Source of the DNA: MVRE01 sp015660965
GTDB taxonomy: Archaea; Halobacteriota; Methanomicrobia; Methanomicrobiales; Methanospirillaceae
Length of the DNA stretch: 64,000 nt
Direction of reading: 5' to 3'
NCBI GenBank assembly: GCA_050015095.1
Contig: JBEKCC010000001.1
Coordinates: 558,001 to 622,000, forward strand
The translations under genes were made by a program, and so were the position numbers. This document shows positions 25,835 to 35,741 of the stretch, one piece after another. Within the stretch, counting starts at the first letter, position 1; each line of letters begins with the position of its first letter. Below the pieces are notes generated by a model. That model was not told where the DNA came from. It saw only the letters and a program-made list of their open reading frames with translations, and did no database searches.

Positions 25835-25973
25835 GTTTATTACCCCATCGATTCTATTCAATTGTTCCTTGTATTTAACTATATTAATGTTTTGTCAATG
25901 AATTTAATATTAAGATAAATGAGTTTGATGGATTACAATAAAGTAAATTCAATAAATGCTGAATGAAAAAGAT

Positions 25974-26348
25974 TTAGTGTTTTACGATTTTCTGTTTATA
26001 TACTTTATTCGGATCAAACACTTTTTTTGAAATGACTTTTCCATCGAGGGTTCTATGGAAACAACTTCGATAACCGGTATGACAAGCAGCTCCGGTCTGT
26101 TCAATTTCATAAATCAAACAATCCTCATCACAATCCACAAGTATACGGAGTACTCGTTGGATATGTCCACTCTCTTCTCCCTTTTTCCAGATCTTTTTTC
26201 GAGATCTACTATAATAGTGAGCAAAACCTGTTTTCACTGTAAGATCAACAGCATCTTTGTTAGCGTACGCAACCATCAATACATCATGGCTGTTTGTATC
26301 TTGTACAACAACCGGAATAAGCTTATCAACAAATTTCAATGAGAGCAT
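25974..26348 (-). CDS. hisI: Phosphoribosyl-AMP cyclohydrolase
   Basis: The 124-residue protein has the HisI motifs: VVQDTNSHDVLMVAYANKDA, the SRKKIWKKGEESGHIQRVL stretch, zinc ligands in VDCDEDCLIYEIEQTGAACHTG (three Cys around the active site) and YRSCFHR. It converts PR-AMP to PRFAR precursor in histidine synthesis. It is a monofunctional enzyme without HisE. The ATG at 26348 sits right after the stop of the prepilin peptidase gene, so the two are coupled, although they have no shared pathway. Confidence 0.94.
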   Translation of the reverse strand: MLSLKFVDKLIPVVVQDTNSHDVLMVAYANKDAVDLTVKTGFAHYYSRSRKKIWKKGEESGHIQRVLRILVDCDEDCLIYEIEQTGAACHTGYRSCFHRTLDGKVISKKVFDPNKVYKQKIVKH

Positions 26349-26349
26349 T

Positions 26350-27222
26350 TCACACCCCAATAAAAGTTTTCATGATAACAAAGAGGAAGTCTCCAAAAAT
26401 GATCGCACTAATCAATCCAGCAGTGATCGGAATAATGAATGGCACAGCATACGATATCCATACGGTACCAGCCTTTCTATAGATTACAAGTTCTTTTTTA
26501 TAACGTTCAGGATAGAGACGTAAATCTTTAGTATAGATTCTACCTTTGCCAGAAAACATCCGCCGTAGCGATTCGCGGATACTCACAAATCGTCGGATTA
26601 AAATCCCATCTTTTTCTTCTATGTCCTCCATAACAAATCCGAATGTTTTTTGGATATTATTTCCATCAACAGGAAACCCAAAAAACAAATATGGGAGAGG
26701 GGCCTGTTTCCTTTTGATAACGTTATGCAGAAAGATCCCGAATGGAGCGACAAGATTAAGGATCACGGCGTTGGTTAGCACGGTGAAGGGAAGGAATCCA
26801 AGTGGGGGATATCCAAAGTAGGGAGTTAAAGGGAAAAACGGAATACAGGCTGAAATAAAGATTAAAGCCCATGCATCCGCACCTCCAAACAGATTTTTTT
26901 CAGCGAAGAGGTAAAACATCAAAGAAAAAATAACACAGAGGGCGATATAACCCAGAACAAGTCCCCATCTCCCTGAAAAACCAAGAACGATATAGAAATA
27001 TATCGCTGCCGGTATGCCAATTACGAGCATAGGGTACCATGTTGAAAACGGGACACGACGATCCCTGATATCAAGGAATGATGCGTAAATAAGTGTGATT
27101 AATACCGCTATTGCTGATATTAACATCGGAATTTGGATTTGATCAACAAACATGACCTGAGTTAGTGTTGTGCTAGGTACCACATATTCATGGCGGTACA
27201 ACATCACTAACACTTTGTTCAT
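26350..27222 (-). CDS. Prepilin/preflagellin peptidase (A24, FlaK/PibD type)
   Basis: The protein has six or so hydrophobic segments and the two catalytic aspartates of the A24 family: YASFLDIRDRRVP and the GGADAWAL motif (GxGD equivalent). It cleaves the class III signal peptide of archaeal pilins and archaellins at the inner face of the membrane. The C-terminal third carries a long cytoplasmic insert (about residues 190-260) followed by a final helix. The ATG at 27222 is the longest start; internal ones at 27153 and 27126 are possible. It would serve the TadC/ATPase locus on the other side of the island. Confidence 0.85.
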   Translation of the reverse strand: MNKVLVMLYRHEYVVPSTTLTQVMFVDQIQIPMLISAIAVLITLIYASFLDIRDRRVPFSTWYPMLVIGIPAAIYFYIVLGFSGRWGLVLGYIALCVIFSLMFYLFAEKNLFGGADAWALIFISACIPFFPLTPYFGYPPLGFLPFTVLTNAVILNLVAPFGIFLHNVIKRKQAPLPYLFFGFPVDGNNIQKTFGFVMEDIEEKDGILIRRFVSIRESLRRMFSGKGRIYTKDLRLYPERYKKELVIYRKAGTVWISYAVPFIIPITAGLISAIIFGDFLFVIMKTFIGV

Positions 27223-27370
27223 ACCTCATCGTTTTCAATAGATACAATTTTTTTTAGCATTCGAATCATTAATTCATCCACACATTAATATTATGTCAGG
27301 GTTGAATATTCCGATAAGGAAATAACCGACACACAGTAAATCAAAGCGTTCGGCAGCAGGAAATCGTTAC

Positions 27371-27982
27371 ATGAAAATTCAAGAGATTCTTGAAAACGTT
27401 CTAAAAGGGTCGAAATATTTAGGAACTTGCGATCTTCAGAAATTGCTCCAGTTTACCGCAACACACGGAATATATGGAATTGCGGTTGCTAAGGGTGTGG
27501 GTAAGGAGCTTTATATCGCTATTATTCAAGGTGAACCAGAAGGCGCAATATATGTTGACGAAAAGGGGGTCCTTTTCGGTGATAAAGCAGTATTGATGAT
27601 CGAAGAGAAGGAGACGTTTGTTCTCACTGAGATCAAGCCAGATTTGGTTGAGGCTCTTGTGATGAGCAGCAGGATTTTTGATAAGACTCGTCTGAAAAAG
27701 AGCATTTCCTATGTAGTTCCGGAGGTTGGTTGGCCACGGGTAGGAATCGGTAATTTATCACTTAAAGTTGTAAAAGATGATCAACCCCAGAACGGCCTAC
27801 GTGTCTCGATTCGAAAAGATGGTAAGATTGTAGGGAGCGATATCACGACTGATGATGGAACTGTGGGATTCAGAGTAGAATATGGTATATATGATTGCAT
27901 AATTCAAGACAAAGCACAAGTTGTCACTAAATACCGTATAGAGTTTGATGAAAAACACCCATCAATTAAATTGGGAGTCTGA
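27371..27982 (+). CDS. Uncharacterised protein with DUF2226-like N-terminus and beta-sandwich C-terminus
   Basis: The 203-residue protein has an N-terminal module (about 1-75; FTATHGIYGIAVAKGVGKEL, EGAIYVDEKG) resembling the domains at 16913 and 15643, and a C-terminal part (about 125-203; LRVSIRKDGKIVGSDITTDD, GTVGFRVEYG) that looks like a carboxypeptidase-regulatory beta-sandwich. No signal peptide is present. The function is not known. It precedes the V4R gene in the same direction. Confidence 0.55.
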   Translation: MKIQEILENVLKGSKYLGTCDLQKLLQFTATHGIYGIAVAKGVGKELYIAIIQGEPEGAIYVDEKGVLFGDKAVLMIEEKETFVLTEIKPDLVEALVMSSRIFDKTRLKKSISYVVPEVGWPRVGIGNLSLKVVKDDQPQNGLRVSIRKDGKIVGSDITTDDGTVGFRVEYGIYDCIIQDKAQVVTKYRIEFDEKHPSIKLGV

Positions 27983-28084
27983 ACTAGTAAGAATATTTTA
28001 CAACTTTTCTTCTTAACATTCCTCTTTTTTTTAACCAAATCCAAGACGAAATCCTTTAAAGAAGTAAAAACAGAGCTATGCCCC

Positions 28085-29203
28085 ATGGAGAGAAAGAAGA
28101 TAGGGCGAGAAGATTTTGAAGCTCTTATAAAAGGGGAAAAGGATATCGCTCCTTACATTGAACTGGATCCAGTTGCCGGTACTTATTCTGTGTTTGGTGT
28201 AAAAACTGCGAGCAATCCGAATTATCTAGTTAAAGCAATTTATGAAATGTATGAAACTAACCTCAACAGGAAGCTTTCCGTACAAGCGGTACGAAATCTC
28301 TTCCGATCCGTTGGTATGGGTTCTGTCGGGCTCAATAACCTGTTAAAAAAGTGGGGAATGGATCTCAAACCGGCTGAATTTCTCATGCTCGTATTCAAGC
28401 TCCAGCACCAGCAAGGCTGGGGATCCCCGCTCGAGTTCGTTGAGCAGAGTGATAAAAAGATTGTAATTCGCACCAAACAAACCTTTGAATCCCAAGTCAT
28501 GAATGACTGGAAGATGCCTGTCTGTGGTATCCACACGGGCTGGATTGAGGGAATCCTTATCGCGGTCACTGGCAAAAACTGGTTCTGTCTAGAGACAAAG
28601 TGCCATGCAAATGGTGATGACTATTGTGAGTTTGTTGCAGATCAAACAGAATCCAGCTGGCAATGGAAGGCTGGGGCGATCGTTAAAGGTAACTCCGCCA
28701 TTACAGAATATATCGAACACAAACCGCTTGAAGGTAAGATTAAGCTTATAGATGATCCGGTCGTCTTGATGCCTCGGTTTATCTTCACATCGATGATGAG
28801 TTCTTTGAAAAAGACGATGGGAGAGATGCCCGCGGGTGGAGTCAACTACCGTGCATATATGGATATGGGTAAGGAAAACGTTGAGCACTACAAGAAAATG
28901 GGTATCACCAAACCCAATATCCTTGCTGATATGGCTTTTGCCTTCTATTCTCAAATGGGATGGTTTAAGATCATTAAGACAGAATGGAATGTAGCCGCAA
29001 AGATGAAAACGATCACTCTTGAACACACGGCTGAGTCAGAAGCTTTCGGTAATACCGGAAAAAACGTCTGCTTCTGTACTGCCGGTCTCCTCGCAGGGAT
29101 TGTCGAGGGCGCTTTTGGGATCAAAGTCCAGGGTCGAGAGATTAAGTGCCGATCAAAGGGCGACGAACACTGCGTCTTCACCATCACTAACAAACCCGAG
29201 TAA
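28085..29203 (+). CDS. Tandem V4R-domain protein
   Basis: The 372-residue protein has two V4R-type domains. The first ends in NWFCLETKCHANGDDYCEFV (metal/ligand-binding Cys pair near 160-180), and the second in REIKCRSKGDEHCVFTITNK. V4R domains bind small hydrophobic or tetrapyrrole-like ligands and are known in bacteriochlorophyll synthesis and in sensors; in methanogens they often occur in regulators. No DNA-binding domain is visible. A cytosolic ligand-binding sensor is likely, ligand unknown. Confidence 0.78.
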   Translation: MERKKIGREDFEALIKGEKDIAPYIELDPVAGTYSVFGVKTASNPNYLVKAIYEMYETNLNRKLSVQAVRNLFRSVGMGSVGLNNLLKKWGMDLKPAEFLMLVFKLQHQQGWGSPLEFVEQSDKKIVIRTKQTFESQVMNDWKMPVCGIHTGWIEGILIAVTGKNWFCLETKCHANGDDYCEFVADQTESSWQWKAGAIVKGNSAITEYIEHKPLEGKIKLIDDPVVLMPRFIFTSMMSSLKKTMGEMPAGGVNYRAYMDMGKENVEHYKKMGITKPNILADMAFAFYSQMGWFKIIKTEWNVAAKMKTITLEHTAESEAFGNTGKNVCFCTAGLLAGIVEGAFGIKVQGREIKCRSKGDEHCVFTITNKPE

Positions 29204-29458
29204 TCCGGATAACGTTGTTACCCAATTTTCTAATTCATTTAATTTTATTAATTCCATTAAAACTTCCTGAAGCAAGCGAATATTTTACACCAATCCTTTA
29301 TTTTTAAATCGAAGTAAAATCCTTGTCGTACCTCCGTATATATATAAACATTTGTAACATATACCATTACTTTATCAACGGTAGTTTATCGTTGAATGCA
29401 GGAATAGAATACCGAACAATACAATTGGAATAACAATACAAGAAGGAGCAAAATTTTT
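29204..29458. other. Intergenic region with TATA-like stretch
   Basis: No gene is seen here. TATATATATAAAC at about 29336-29348 is a good TATA-like element for the downstream PIN-ATPase gene. TATTTTACACCAAT at 29281-29294 shares 14 bp with the 41-bp inverted repeat at 10886-11175. GGAG at 29452-29455 is the ribosome binding site. Confidence 0.4.
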
Positions 29459-31405
29459 ATGAACATGGTACCGGATACTAGCGTCTTAATTGACGGACGC
29501 ATAACATCGATGATAAAAGCCGGGGATTATAAGGGTGCAACAATAATTGTCCCCGAAGCAGTCGTTGCAGAACTCGAAGCTCAAGCGAATCAAGGTAGAG
29601 AGATTGGTTTTTCAGGACTTAACGAACTACAGGCACTCTGTAGGCTTGCTGAAGAAAAGGTGATAGAACTAAAATTTTCTGGCGCACGACCAACTCTTGA
29701 ACAGGTGAAGCTTTCCAGTGGCGGAGAAATTGATGCGATGATCCGTAATATCGCAATTGAAAACAACGCCCAGTTCATAACCAGCGATAGCGTTCAAGCG
29801 GAGGTGGCGAGAGCGAAGGGGCTCAACGTCATTTATTTAAAACCTCAAATAACCGACTTTGTGCCGCTTGGAATCGACCAGTTCTTTGACGAACATACTA
29901 TCGCAGTATATCTAAAAGAACGTGTATGCCCCTTTGCAAAGAAAGGGACGATTAACGCAATGAAATTGGTGCAAATCCGCGACCAGACTATGACGGAATT
30001 TGAGTTGCGAGCCCTTGCACAGGAGATATTAGAGCGAGCTAAGCGTAATCCTGATGGGTTCATTGAGATTGAGAAACGAGGGATTACAGTAGTTCAAATT
30101 GGATCGATGAGGATTGCAATAGCTCGACGTCCATTTTCCGATGGAATGGAGATCACTGCCGTTCGTCCTATTGTTGATATGAAATTATCAGATTATGCAA
30201 AAGCGGAAATAATCACGGAAAGACTTACTGGACAAAAACGAGGGATGATGATCGCGGGAACTCCGGGCTCAGGTAAGACCACACTTGCCCAAAGCGTGGC
30301 GACAGACCTTTCCGATTACGGTTTTGTTGTTAAGACAATGGAGGCTCCTCGGGAACTCCAAGTGCCTGATCATATCACGCAGTATACAATGTTAGATGGG
30401 AGCATGGAGAACACCGCTGATGTATTGATGCTTGTTCGGCCAGACTTTGTTATTTTCGATCAATTGCGAAAAAATGAGGACTTTAAGATATTCGCTGATA
30501 TGCGATTAGCAGGTTTGGGTATGGTTGGTGTTATACATGCAACAGATGTTCATGATGCCCTCCAGCGATTCGTTGATCGTGTGGACTTCAGTGTTCTTTC
30601 CCAGATCATAAACACCATTATCTTCGTTAAGGAAGGTATCATCACGCGAATCTATGACATCGGGTTCACGATCAAGGTTCCAGAGGGAATGGAAAACGAA
30701 ATGCATATACGCCCCGTCACTACCGTAACCGATTATGAAACAGGTTGTCTAGCTTTCGACGTTTTCAGATATGATGGTGAAACAATAATTATGCCAGTAA
30801 TACGTCCTTCTGACCAAAAAGAAGCGGTCATAATGTCTTCGCAAAGAATTCCGTCCCCTCTATCATTCGAACAAGATATACCTCAAATACGGACCTTGAC
30901 ATCTGATGTTCCACTTAGAAAGGAGTTTGAGGATCGGACGGGGTGGAGACTATCAGAAAAGGAGATTCAGCGCGAGATCGGTCGGTATACGGGAGGAGCT
31001 GTGGATGTTCAAATGATAAGTGATACAAAAGCGGTTGTTTATATCGATGATAAGGACGTTCCGGCAGCAATCGGTAAAGGTGGCAAGAACATCTCAGCGA
31101 TTGTAAATAAGATCGGGATTGGTATAGATATCAAACCGAGAAGTGAATTTGAAAAACAAAAGAAGGACGAGGAGGAGTTTAATCTTGGCGGTGGAGTGAA
31201 AATTCATACCGACAAGAAACAACTAACAATTATTGCTCCCGATCATAACGGGAAGATCGTGGATGTTTTTGCGAGTAAGGAATATCTCTTTACTGCGACA
31301 GTAAACGAGAATGGCGAGATCCACCTTGCTAAAAATTCAAGTATAGCACAGGAAATGATTAGGCGCTCATCTGCAGGAGAAGTAATTAAACTACGTCCAG
31401 TTTAA
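29459..31405 (+). CDS. PINc-domain ATPase with KH domain
   Basis: The 648-residue protein has an N-terminal PIN domain (PDTSVLIDGRI, with conserved Asp residues; MIRNIAIENNAQFITSD), a central ATPase with Walker A GTPGSGKTT near 268-276 of the PilT/VirB11-like type, and a C-terminal KH domain with IGKGGKNISAIV near 539-550. This widespread archaeal architecture suggests RNA cleavage coupled to ATP use; the substrate is unknown. It lies 40 bp before leuS in the same direction. A TATATATATAAAC element is upstream. Confidence 0.87.
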   Translation: MNMVPDTSVLIDGRITSMIKAGDYKGATIIVPEAVVAELEAQANQGREIGFSGLNELQALCRLAEEKVIELKFSGARPTLEQVKLSSGGEIDAMIRNIAIENNAQFITSDSVQAEVARAKGLNVIYLKPQITDFVPLGIDQFFDEHTIAVYLKERVCPFAKKGTINAMKLVQIRDQTMTEFELRALAQEILERAKRNPDGFIEIEKRGITVVQIGSMRIAIARRPFSDGMEITAVRPIVDMKLSDYAKAEIITERLTGQKRGMMIAGTPGSGKTTLAQSVATDLSDYGFVVKTMEAPRELQVPDHITQYTMLDGSMENTADVLMLVRPDFVIFDQLRKNEDFKIFADMRLAGLGMVGVIHATDVHDALQRFVDRVDFSVLSQIINTIIFVKEGIITRIYDIGFTIKVPEGMENEMHIRPVTTVTDYETGCLAFDVFRYDGETIIMPVIRPSDQKEAVIMSSQRIPSPLSFEQDIPQIRTLTSDVPLRKEFEDRTGWRLSEKEIQREIGRYTGGAVDVQMISDTKAVVYIDDKDVPAAIGKGGKNISAIVNKIGIGIDIKPRSEFEKQKKDEEEFNLGGGVKIHTDKKQLTIIAPDHNGKIVDVFASKEYLFTATVNENGEIHLAKNSSIAQEMIRRSSAGEVIKLRPV

Positions 31406-31445
31406 CCCGGAGCTCTTTGGGGTCTTTTAAGGAGGATGAAATTAC

Positions 31446-34226
31446 TTGACCAGATTTGATCTTACGGCATTTGAACAAGAAGCACAGGAAAAGTGGACAC
31501 ATGCTTTTGAATCAAACCCATCTGACAAAGAGAAATACTACTTGAACGTGGCTTATCCATACCCCAGTGGAGCGATGCACGTTGGGCATGGGAGAACGTA
31601 TATTGTACCTGATGTTATTGCACGTTTTTGGCGAATGCGTGGTCGACAGGTTCTGTACCCAATGGCTTTCCATGTGACCGGAGCACCAGTAATTGGAATC
31701 TCGAAAAGGATTGGGCGGAAAGACGAGAAAACGATCAAGCTGTACAAAGACCTTTACAAAGTACCACCTGCTGTGCTTGAAAAATTTACCGACCCATTAA
31801 CAATTGTCAAACACTTTTCAGATGAGTACCAACGTGTTATGACAAGTTGTGGCCTTTCCATTGACTGGCGTCGTAGGTTTACGACAGTAGATCCAACATA
31901 TTCAAAATTTATTGAATGGCAATGGAAGCACCTGTATGATGTTGGATATGTGATTAAAGGAGCCCACCCTGTCAGATATTGCACATTTGATGATAATCCC
32001 GTTGGAGACCATGATCTTCTTGAAGGTGACAAAGCTGAAGTAATAAAATTCACACTCGTCATGTTCAAATTTGAAGATGCTGTTATTCCAACAGCTACGC
32101 TAAGGCCTGAAACTATCCATGGTGTCACTAATCTGTGGGTTAACCCAAAAACCACATATACCCGGTCACTTGTCGACGGAGAACCGTGGATAATTAGCAG
32201 AGAAGCGGCTGAGAAACTCCAACTCCAAGATCATACGGTTATAATTGAAAAAGATATTCCGGGCATTGATTTGGTTGATAAAAAAGTCTCCCATCCACTT
32301 TGCGGTGAGATTTCAATTCTTCCTGCGGATTTTGTCGACCCCGACATGGCAACAGGAATGGTAATGAGCGTCCCTGCTCATGCACCATTTGACTATATTG
32401 CGCTTCGCGATCTCCAGCAGCAAGGTAAATATAGAAATATCAAACCAATTCCGCTACTCCGTGTTGAGGGATACGGCGAAATCCCCGCTAAAGATACAGT
32501 AGAAAAGGCAGGTATCACCAACCAGCTCGACCCTCGAGTGGAACAACTCACACAGGAAATCTATTCTGCGGAATTTTCAAAAGGAAAGCTTTTCGAAAAG
32601 TTTGGTGGAAAGCCAGTCCGCATTGCACGTGAGGATGTAGCGCAAGAGATGATAAAAAAGTACGGGTCTGCAATAATGTATGAATTTGATACCCGTCCGG
32701 TTGTCTGTCGTTGCGGAAACCGTGTAAAGGTAAAAATTCTTCACGACCAGTGGTTCCTGAAGTATAGCGACCCAGAATGGAAAAAACAGGTCTCCAATCA
32801 ACTGAAGGATATGGCTCTTGTTCCACCCGAAGTGCGTATTGAATTTGACCGAACAGTTGACTGGCTCAAGGATTGGGCATGCACACGGCGAGTAGGATTA
32901 GGAACACGGTTTCCATGGGATAAAACCCAGTTGATCGAACCCTTGTCTGATTCGACAATTTATATGGCATATTACACCATCGCAAACAAGATCCGAGAAA
33001 TATCTCCAGAAAAACTCACTCCGGAAGTATTTGATTATATTTTCCTCGGAAAAGAGTCATCCAATCTTCCGGAAAAAAAGAAACTCGATGCGATGAGACA
33101 AGAATTCATTTACTGGTACCCTTACAACTTCCGGTTTTCAGCAAAAGACCTAATCTCCAATCATCTAACCTTCCAAATCTTTCACCACGTTGCGATTTTT
33201 CCCAAACAATATCTTCCTCAAGGAATGGTCGTTTTCGGAATGGGGCTTTTAAATGGCGCCAAAATGTCCTCATCAAAGGGTAATGTCTTTTTACTGGAAG
33301 ATGCCGTCAAAGAGTTTGGTGCAGATACTGTCAGAATGTTTCTTATGGGTAGTGCTGAACCATGGCAGGATTTTGATTGGCGTAACGAACTCGTTTTATC
33401 TACAAAAAAGCAAATCGAACGGTTCTACAACTCTATCCGTGAAATGAAAGATGTGGGCGGAGAGCCGAGGGATATCGATACTTGGCTGATAAGTCGCCTT
33501 CAAGAACATGTCGAACGCACGACTGTGGCTCTTGATAACTTCCAAACGAGGCAAGCACTTCAAGAGGCATACATCGGAATTGACAATGATTTGAAATGGT
33601 ACCGGCGACGTCTCACAGAAAATAGTGAGGGGAGCCGGGCATTATTTTCACTCTGTTCTACATGGGTTCGTTTACTTGCTCCTTTCATTCCCTTTACGTC
33701 CGAGAAACTCTGGCAAGATCTTAATGAGCAAGGACTTGTATCGTTTGCCGATTGGCCAATCACCGATCAAAAACTAATTAACCATCGGATCGAACTTGCC
33801 GAAGAACTACTTCAGCGCACTGTTGAAGATATAGAATCTATCAAAAAATTGATCCAAATTATACCAAAATCAATCATTATTTCCTTGGCTCCTGAATGGA
33901 AACATGAAGTTTTTACAACAATTGCTCGTGCACCAGATAAAAACCTCGCCATCCGCGAAATTATGAAAAATGACACAATGCGCAAACGCGGTAAAGAAGT
34001 TACAGATGCAGCAAAACAATGTACGAACTTGATTCACCGCCTACCTCCACAGATAGTGGACCTGATCGCGACTGAAGGCGTTAATGAACGTGCCATCTTT
34101 GAGCAAGCGAAAGATTTCCTTGAAAAAGAGTTTGGAGTTCCATTTCACATTACTGATTCGGAAGGAAGTTCCCACACAAAAGCGGTAACGGCGTTACCGT
34201 TCAAGCCGGCGATTATCATTGAATAA
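31446..34226 (+). CDS. leuS: Leucyl-tRNA synthetase
   Basis: The 926-residue class I enzyme has the HIGH-type motif HVGHG (45-49) inside YPYPSGAMHVGHGRTY, an editing domain (about 200-350) with GATLRPETIHGVTNLW-type segment (here TATLRPETIHGVTNLWV), and KMSSSKG near 607-613. The archaeal/eukaryal form has this length. It begins at a TTG (31446) preceded by a GGAGG (31431-31435); the ATG in between is out of frame and quickly stops. Confidence 0.96.
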   Translation: MTRFDLTAFEQEAQEKWTHAFESNPSDKEKYYLNVAYPYPSGAMHVGHGRTYIVPDVIARFWRMRGRQVLYPMAFHVTGAPVIGISKRIGRKDEKTIKLYKDLYKVPPAVLEKFTDPLTIVKHFSDEYQRVMTSCGLSIDWRRRFTTVDPTYSKFIEWQWKHLYDVGYVIKGAHPVRYCTFDDNPVGDHDLLEGDKAEVIKFTLVMFKFEDAVIPTATLRPETIHGVTNLWVNPKTTYTRSLVDGEPWIISREAAEKLQLQDHTVIIEKDIPGIDLVDKKVSHPLCGEISILPADFVDPDMATGMVMSVPAHAPFDYIALRDLQQQGKYRNIKPIPLLRVEGYGEIPAKDTVEKAGITNQLDPRVEQLTQEIYSAEFSKGKLFEKFGGKPVRIAREDVAQEMIKKYGSAIMYEFDTRPVVCRCGNRVKVKILHDQWFLKYSDPEWKKQVSNQLKDMALVPPEVRIEFDRTVDWLKDWACTRRVGLGTRFPWDKTQLIEPLSDSTIYMAYYTIANKIREISPEKLTPEVFDYIFLGKESSNLPEKKKLDAMRQEFIYWYPYNFRFSAKDLISNHLTFQIFHHVAIFPKQYLPQGMVVFGMGLLNGAKMSSSKGNVFLLEDAVKEFGADTVRMFLMGSAEPWQDFDWRNELVLSTKKQIERFYNSIREMKDVGGEPRDIDTWLISRLQEHVERTTVALDNFQTRQALQEAYIGIDNDLKWYRRRLTENSEGSRALFSLCSTWVRLLAPFIPFTSEKLWQDLNEQGLVSFADWPITDQKLINHRIELAEELLQRTVEDIESIKKLIQIIPKSIIISLAPEWKHEVFTTIARAPDKNLAIREIMKNDTMRKRGKEVTDAAKQCTNLIHRLPPQIVDLIATEGVNERAIFEQAKDFLEKEFGVPFHITDSEGSSHTKAVTALPFKPAIIIE

Positions 34227-34268
34227 TTTTTTTTCTTAAAAAGAGAAATTTATGAGATCATCAAAAAA

Positions 34269-35651
34269 TTAATTTTTCCTGCGTATACCAACAGCAATAA
34301 CAAATAATCCTAGTGCCCCGATGATTACTACCGGTTCTACACCAAGACCAAGACCGAGGAATCCGTTAGATTGACCCGAAACCGCACTTCCTCCTGATGA
34401 GACCATAACTGTCCAAATGCTGAACCGATTTGTGGTTGTTGATAAGATCATTGCACCTTTATCTACATCCGTTTTAAGCAATGTCCATTTACCATCTGAT
34501 TCGTCGTATCTTGACAGCACAAGCTTTGATGCATCGCCACCTGCTGCATCAAGGTCAGCGCTTGAATATTTTACTTGAACTTTAGCTTCTTTTGATAGGA
34601 GTCCTGACAGGCCATCAACTTGGAAACATGTACTCCCCAATTTTGCACTTTCGGGTGCAGCAGGTAATTGATCCTTTGTGATAGGTTTAAGGGCAACATT
34701 AACATTTGACAAAACCGCACCGGCAGGGAAATTTATAGTGAACCTCCCATCCGATGATGAAAGGATAGACGGTTTGTTAGGTGTTAGTGTAATGTCAACC
34801 TCTTGAGAGGGGGCTACATAACTACTTTTAATTTCTAAAGAGGTAGTTTTTGTATCAAGAATGGTTCCATCTTGAAGACTCACCTTTGATGCCACCGTAT
34901 ATGTTCCCGGCGGGAGTGCTTTTTCAAGAATTACCTTATAATTAACCGTATACGAAGGGATCACAGCAACGGGAATAGGACCTTTAGAAACAACAGCGAT
35001 CTCTTTTCCTCCAGAACCTGTAACTCGGACTTCGTTTAATGTATTATAGTAGTGAACATTTCCAGTATTCTTGAACGTAGTTGTAATGAGTATTGGTTGA
35101 CCTGGATCAATTGCCCCTATATTAAGGTCAGTAATCGACCCAGTTTGAGTGACCCCAGGACCCGCAAGAGTAAGCATTATTGGAACGTTATATGCAGTGA
35201 CAAAACCTGTTGATCCGCCACTTGCAAATGGGCTACTGCTAACATAAATAATCGCATACCGTCCCCCAGAACCAATATTTTTCGGTACAGTAATAGTTGC
35301 AGTAACAACTTTTTTATCACCTGGTGTTAATTGAAAATTATTTGAATCAAGTGTAATGAAAGTTCTAGCTGAGTAGGGACTTGTATCGTCTTTTGGATCA
35401 AGGGCAATGTAACCTGAATCTATTGCTTGTCCAAACCCCATTACATCTACAGTAACACCCATAGGAGGATCGGTTGTCAAAGTTTCGATGGTCATCGTAT
35501 GAATAACGGTATCACCAGGTGAGACAGTATTCATATATTTTGATCCAATTACAGTGAGACCGGCGGATACTGGTAGAGAGAGAGATAGTATAAAAACAAA
35601 TAAACCGATTACAACAAGTTTTTGCTGACAAATACTATGTAATGACTTCAT
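34269..35651 (-). CDS. Secreted surface protein with C-terminal membrane anchor
   Basis: The 460-residue protein has an N-terminal signal peptide (KLVVIGLFVFILSLSLPVSA), repeated beta-sandwich domains (VSPGDTVIHTMTIETL, TPGDKKVVTATITVPKN), a ZU5-like region (FTINFPAGAVLSNVNVALKP), an anti-sigma-like segment near YDESDGKWTLLKTDV, and a C-terminal Gly-rich helix followed by RRKN. This is an archaeal cell-surface protein of unknown function. Neighbouring genes in the cluster are also secreted. Confidence 0.75.
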   Translation of the reverse strand: MKSLHSICQQKLVVIGLFVFILSLSLPVSAGLTVIGSKYMNTVSPGDTVIHTMTIETLTTDPPMGVTVDVMGFGQAIDSGYIALDPKDDTSPYSARTFITLDSNNFQLTPGDKKVVTATITVPKNIGSGGRYAIIYVSSSPFASGGSTGFVTAYNVPIMLTLAGPGVTQTGSITDLNIGAIDPGQPILITTTFKNTGNVHYYNTLNEVRVTGSGGKEIAVVSKGPIPVAVIPSYTVNYKVILEKALPPGTYTVASKVSLQDGTILDTKTTSLEIKSSYVAPSQEVDITLTPNKPSILSSSDGRFTINFPAGAVLSNVNVALKPITKDQLPAAPESAKLGSTCFQVDGLSGLLSKEAKVQVKYSSADLDAAGGDASKLVLSRYDESDGKWTLLKTDVDKGAMILSTTTNRFSIWTVMVSSGGSAVSGQSNGFLGLGLGVEPVVIIGALGLFVIAVGIRRKN

Positions 35652-35741
35652 ATAATAATTGCCTCCTATATTATACTAAAATCTCCTTATATTAAATATA
35701 TATACTGATGGAATTTTTTTTCAGGGCTCTTTAAATTAAAT

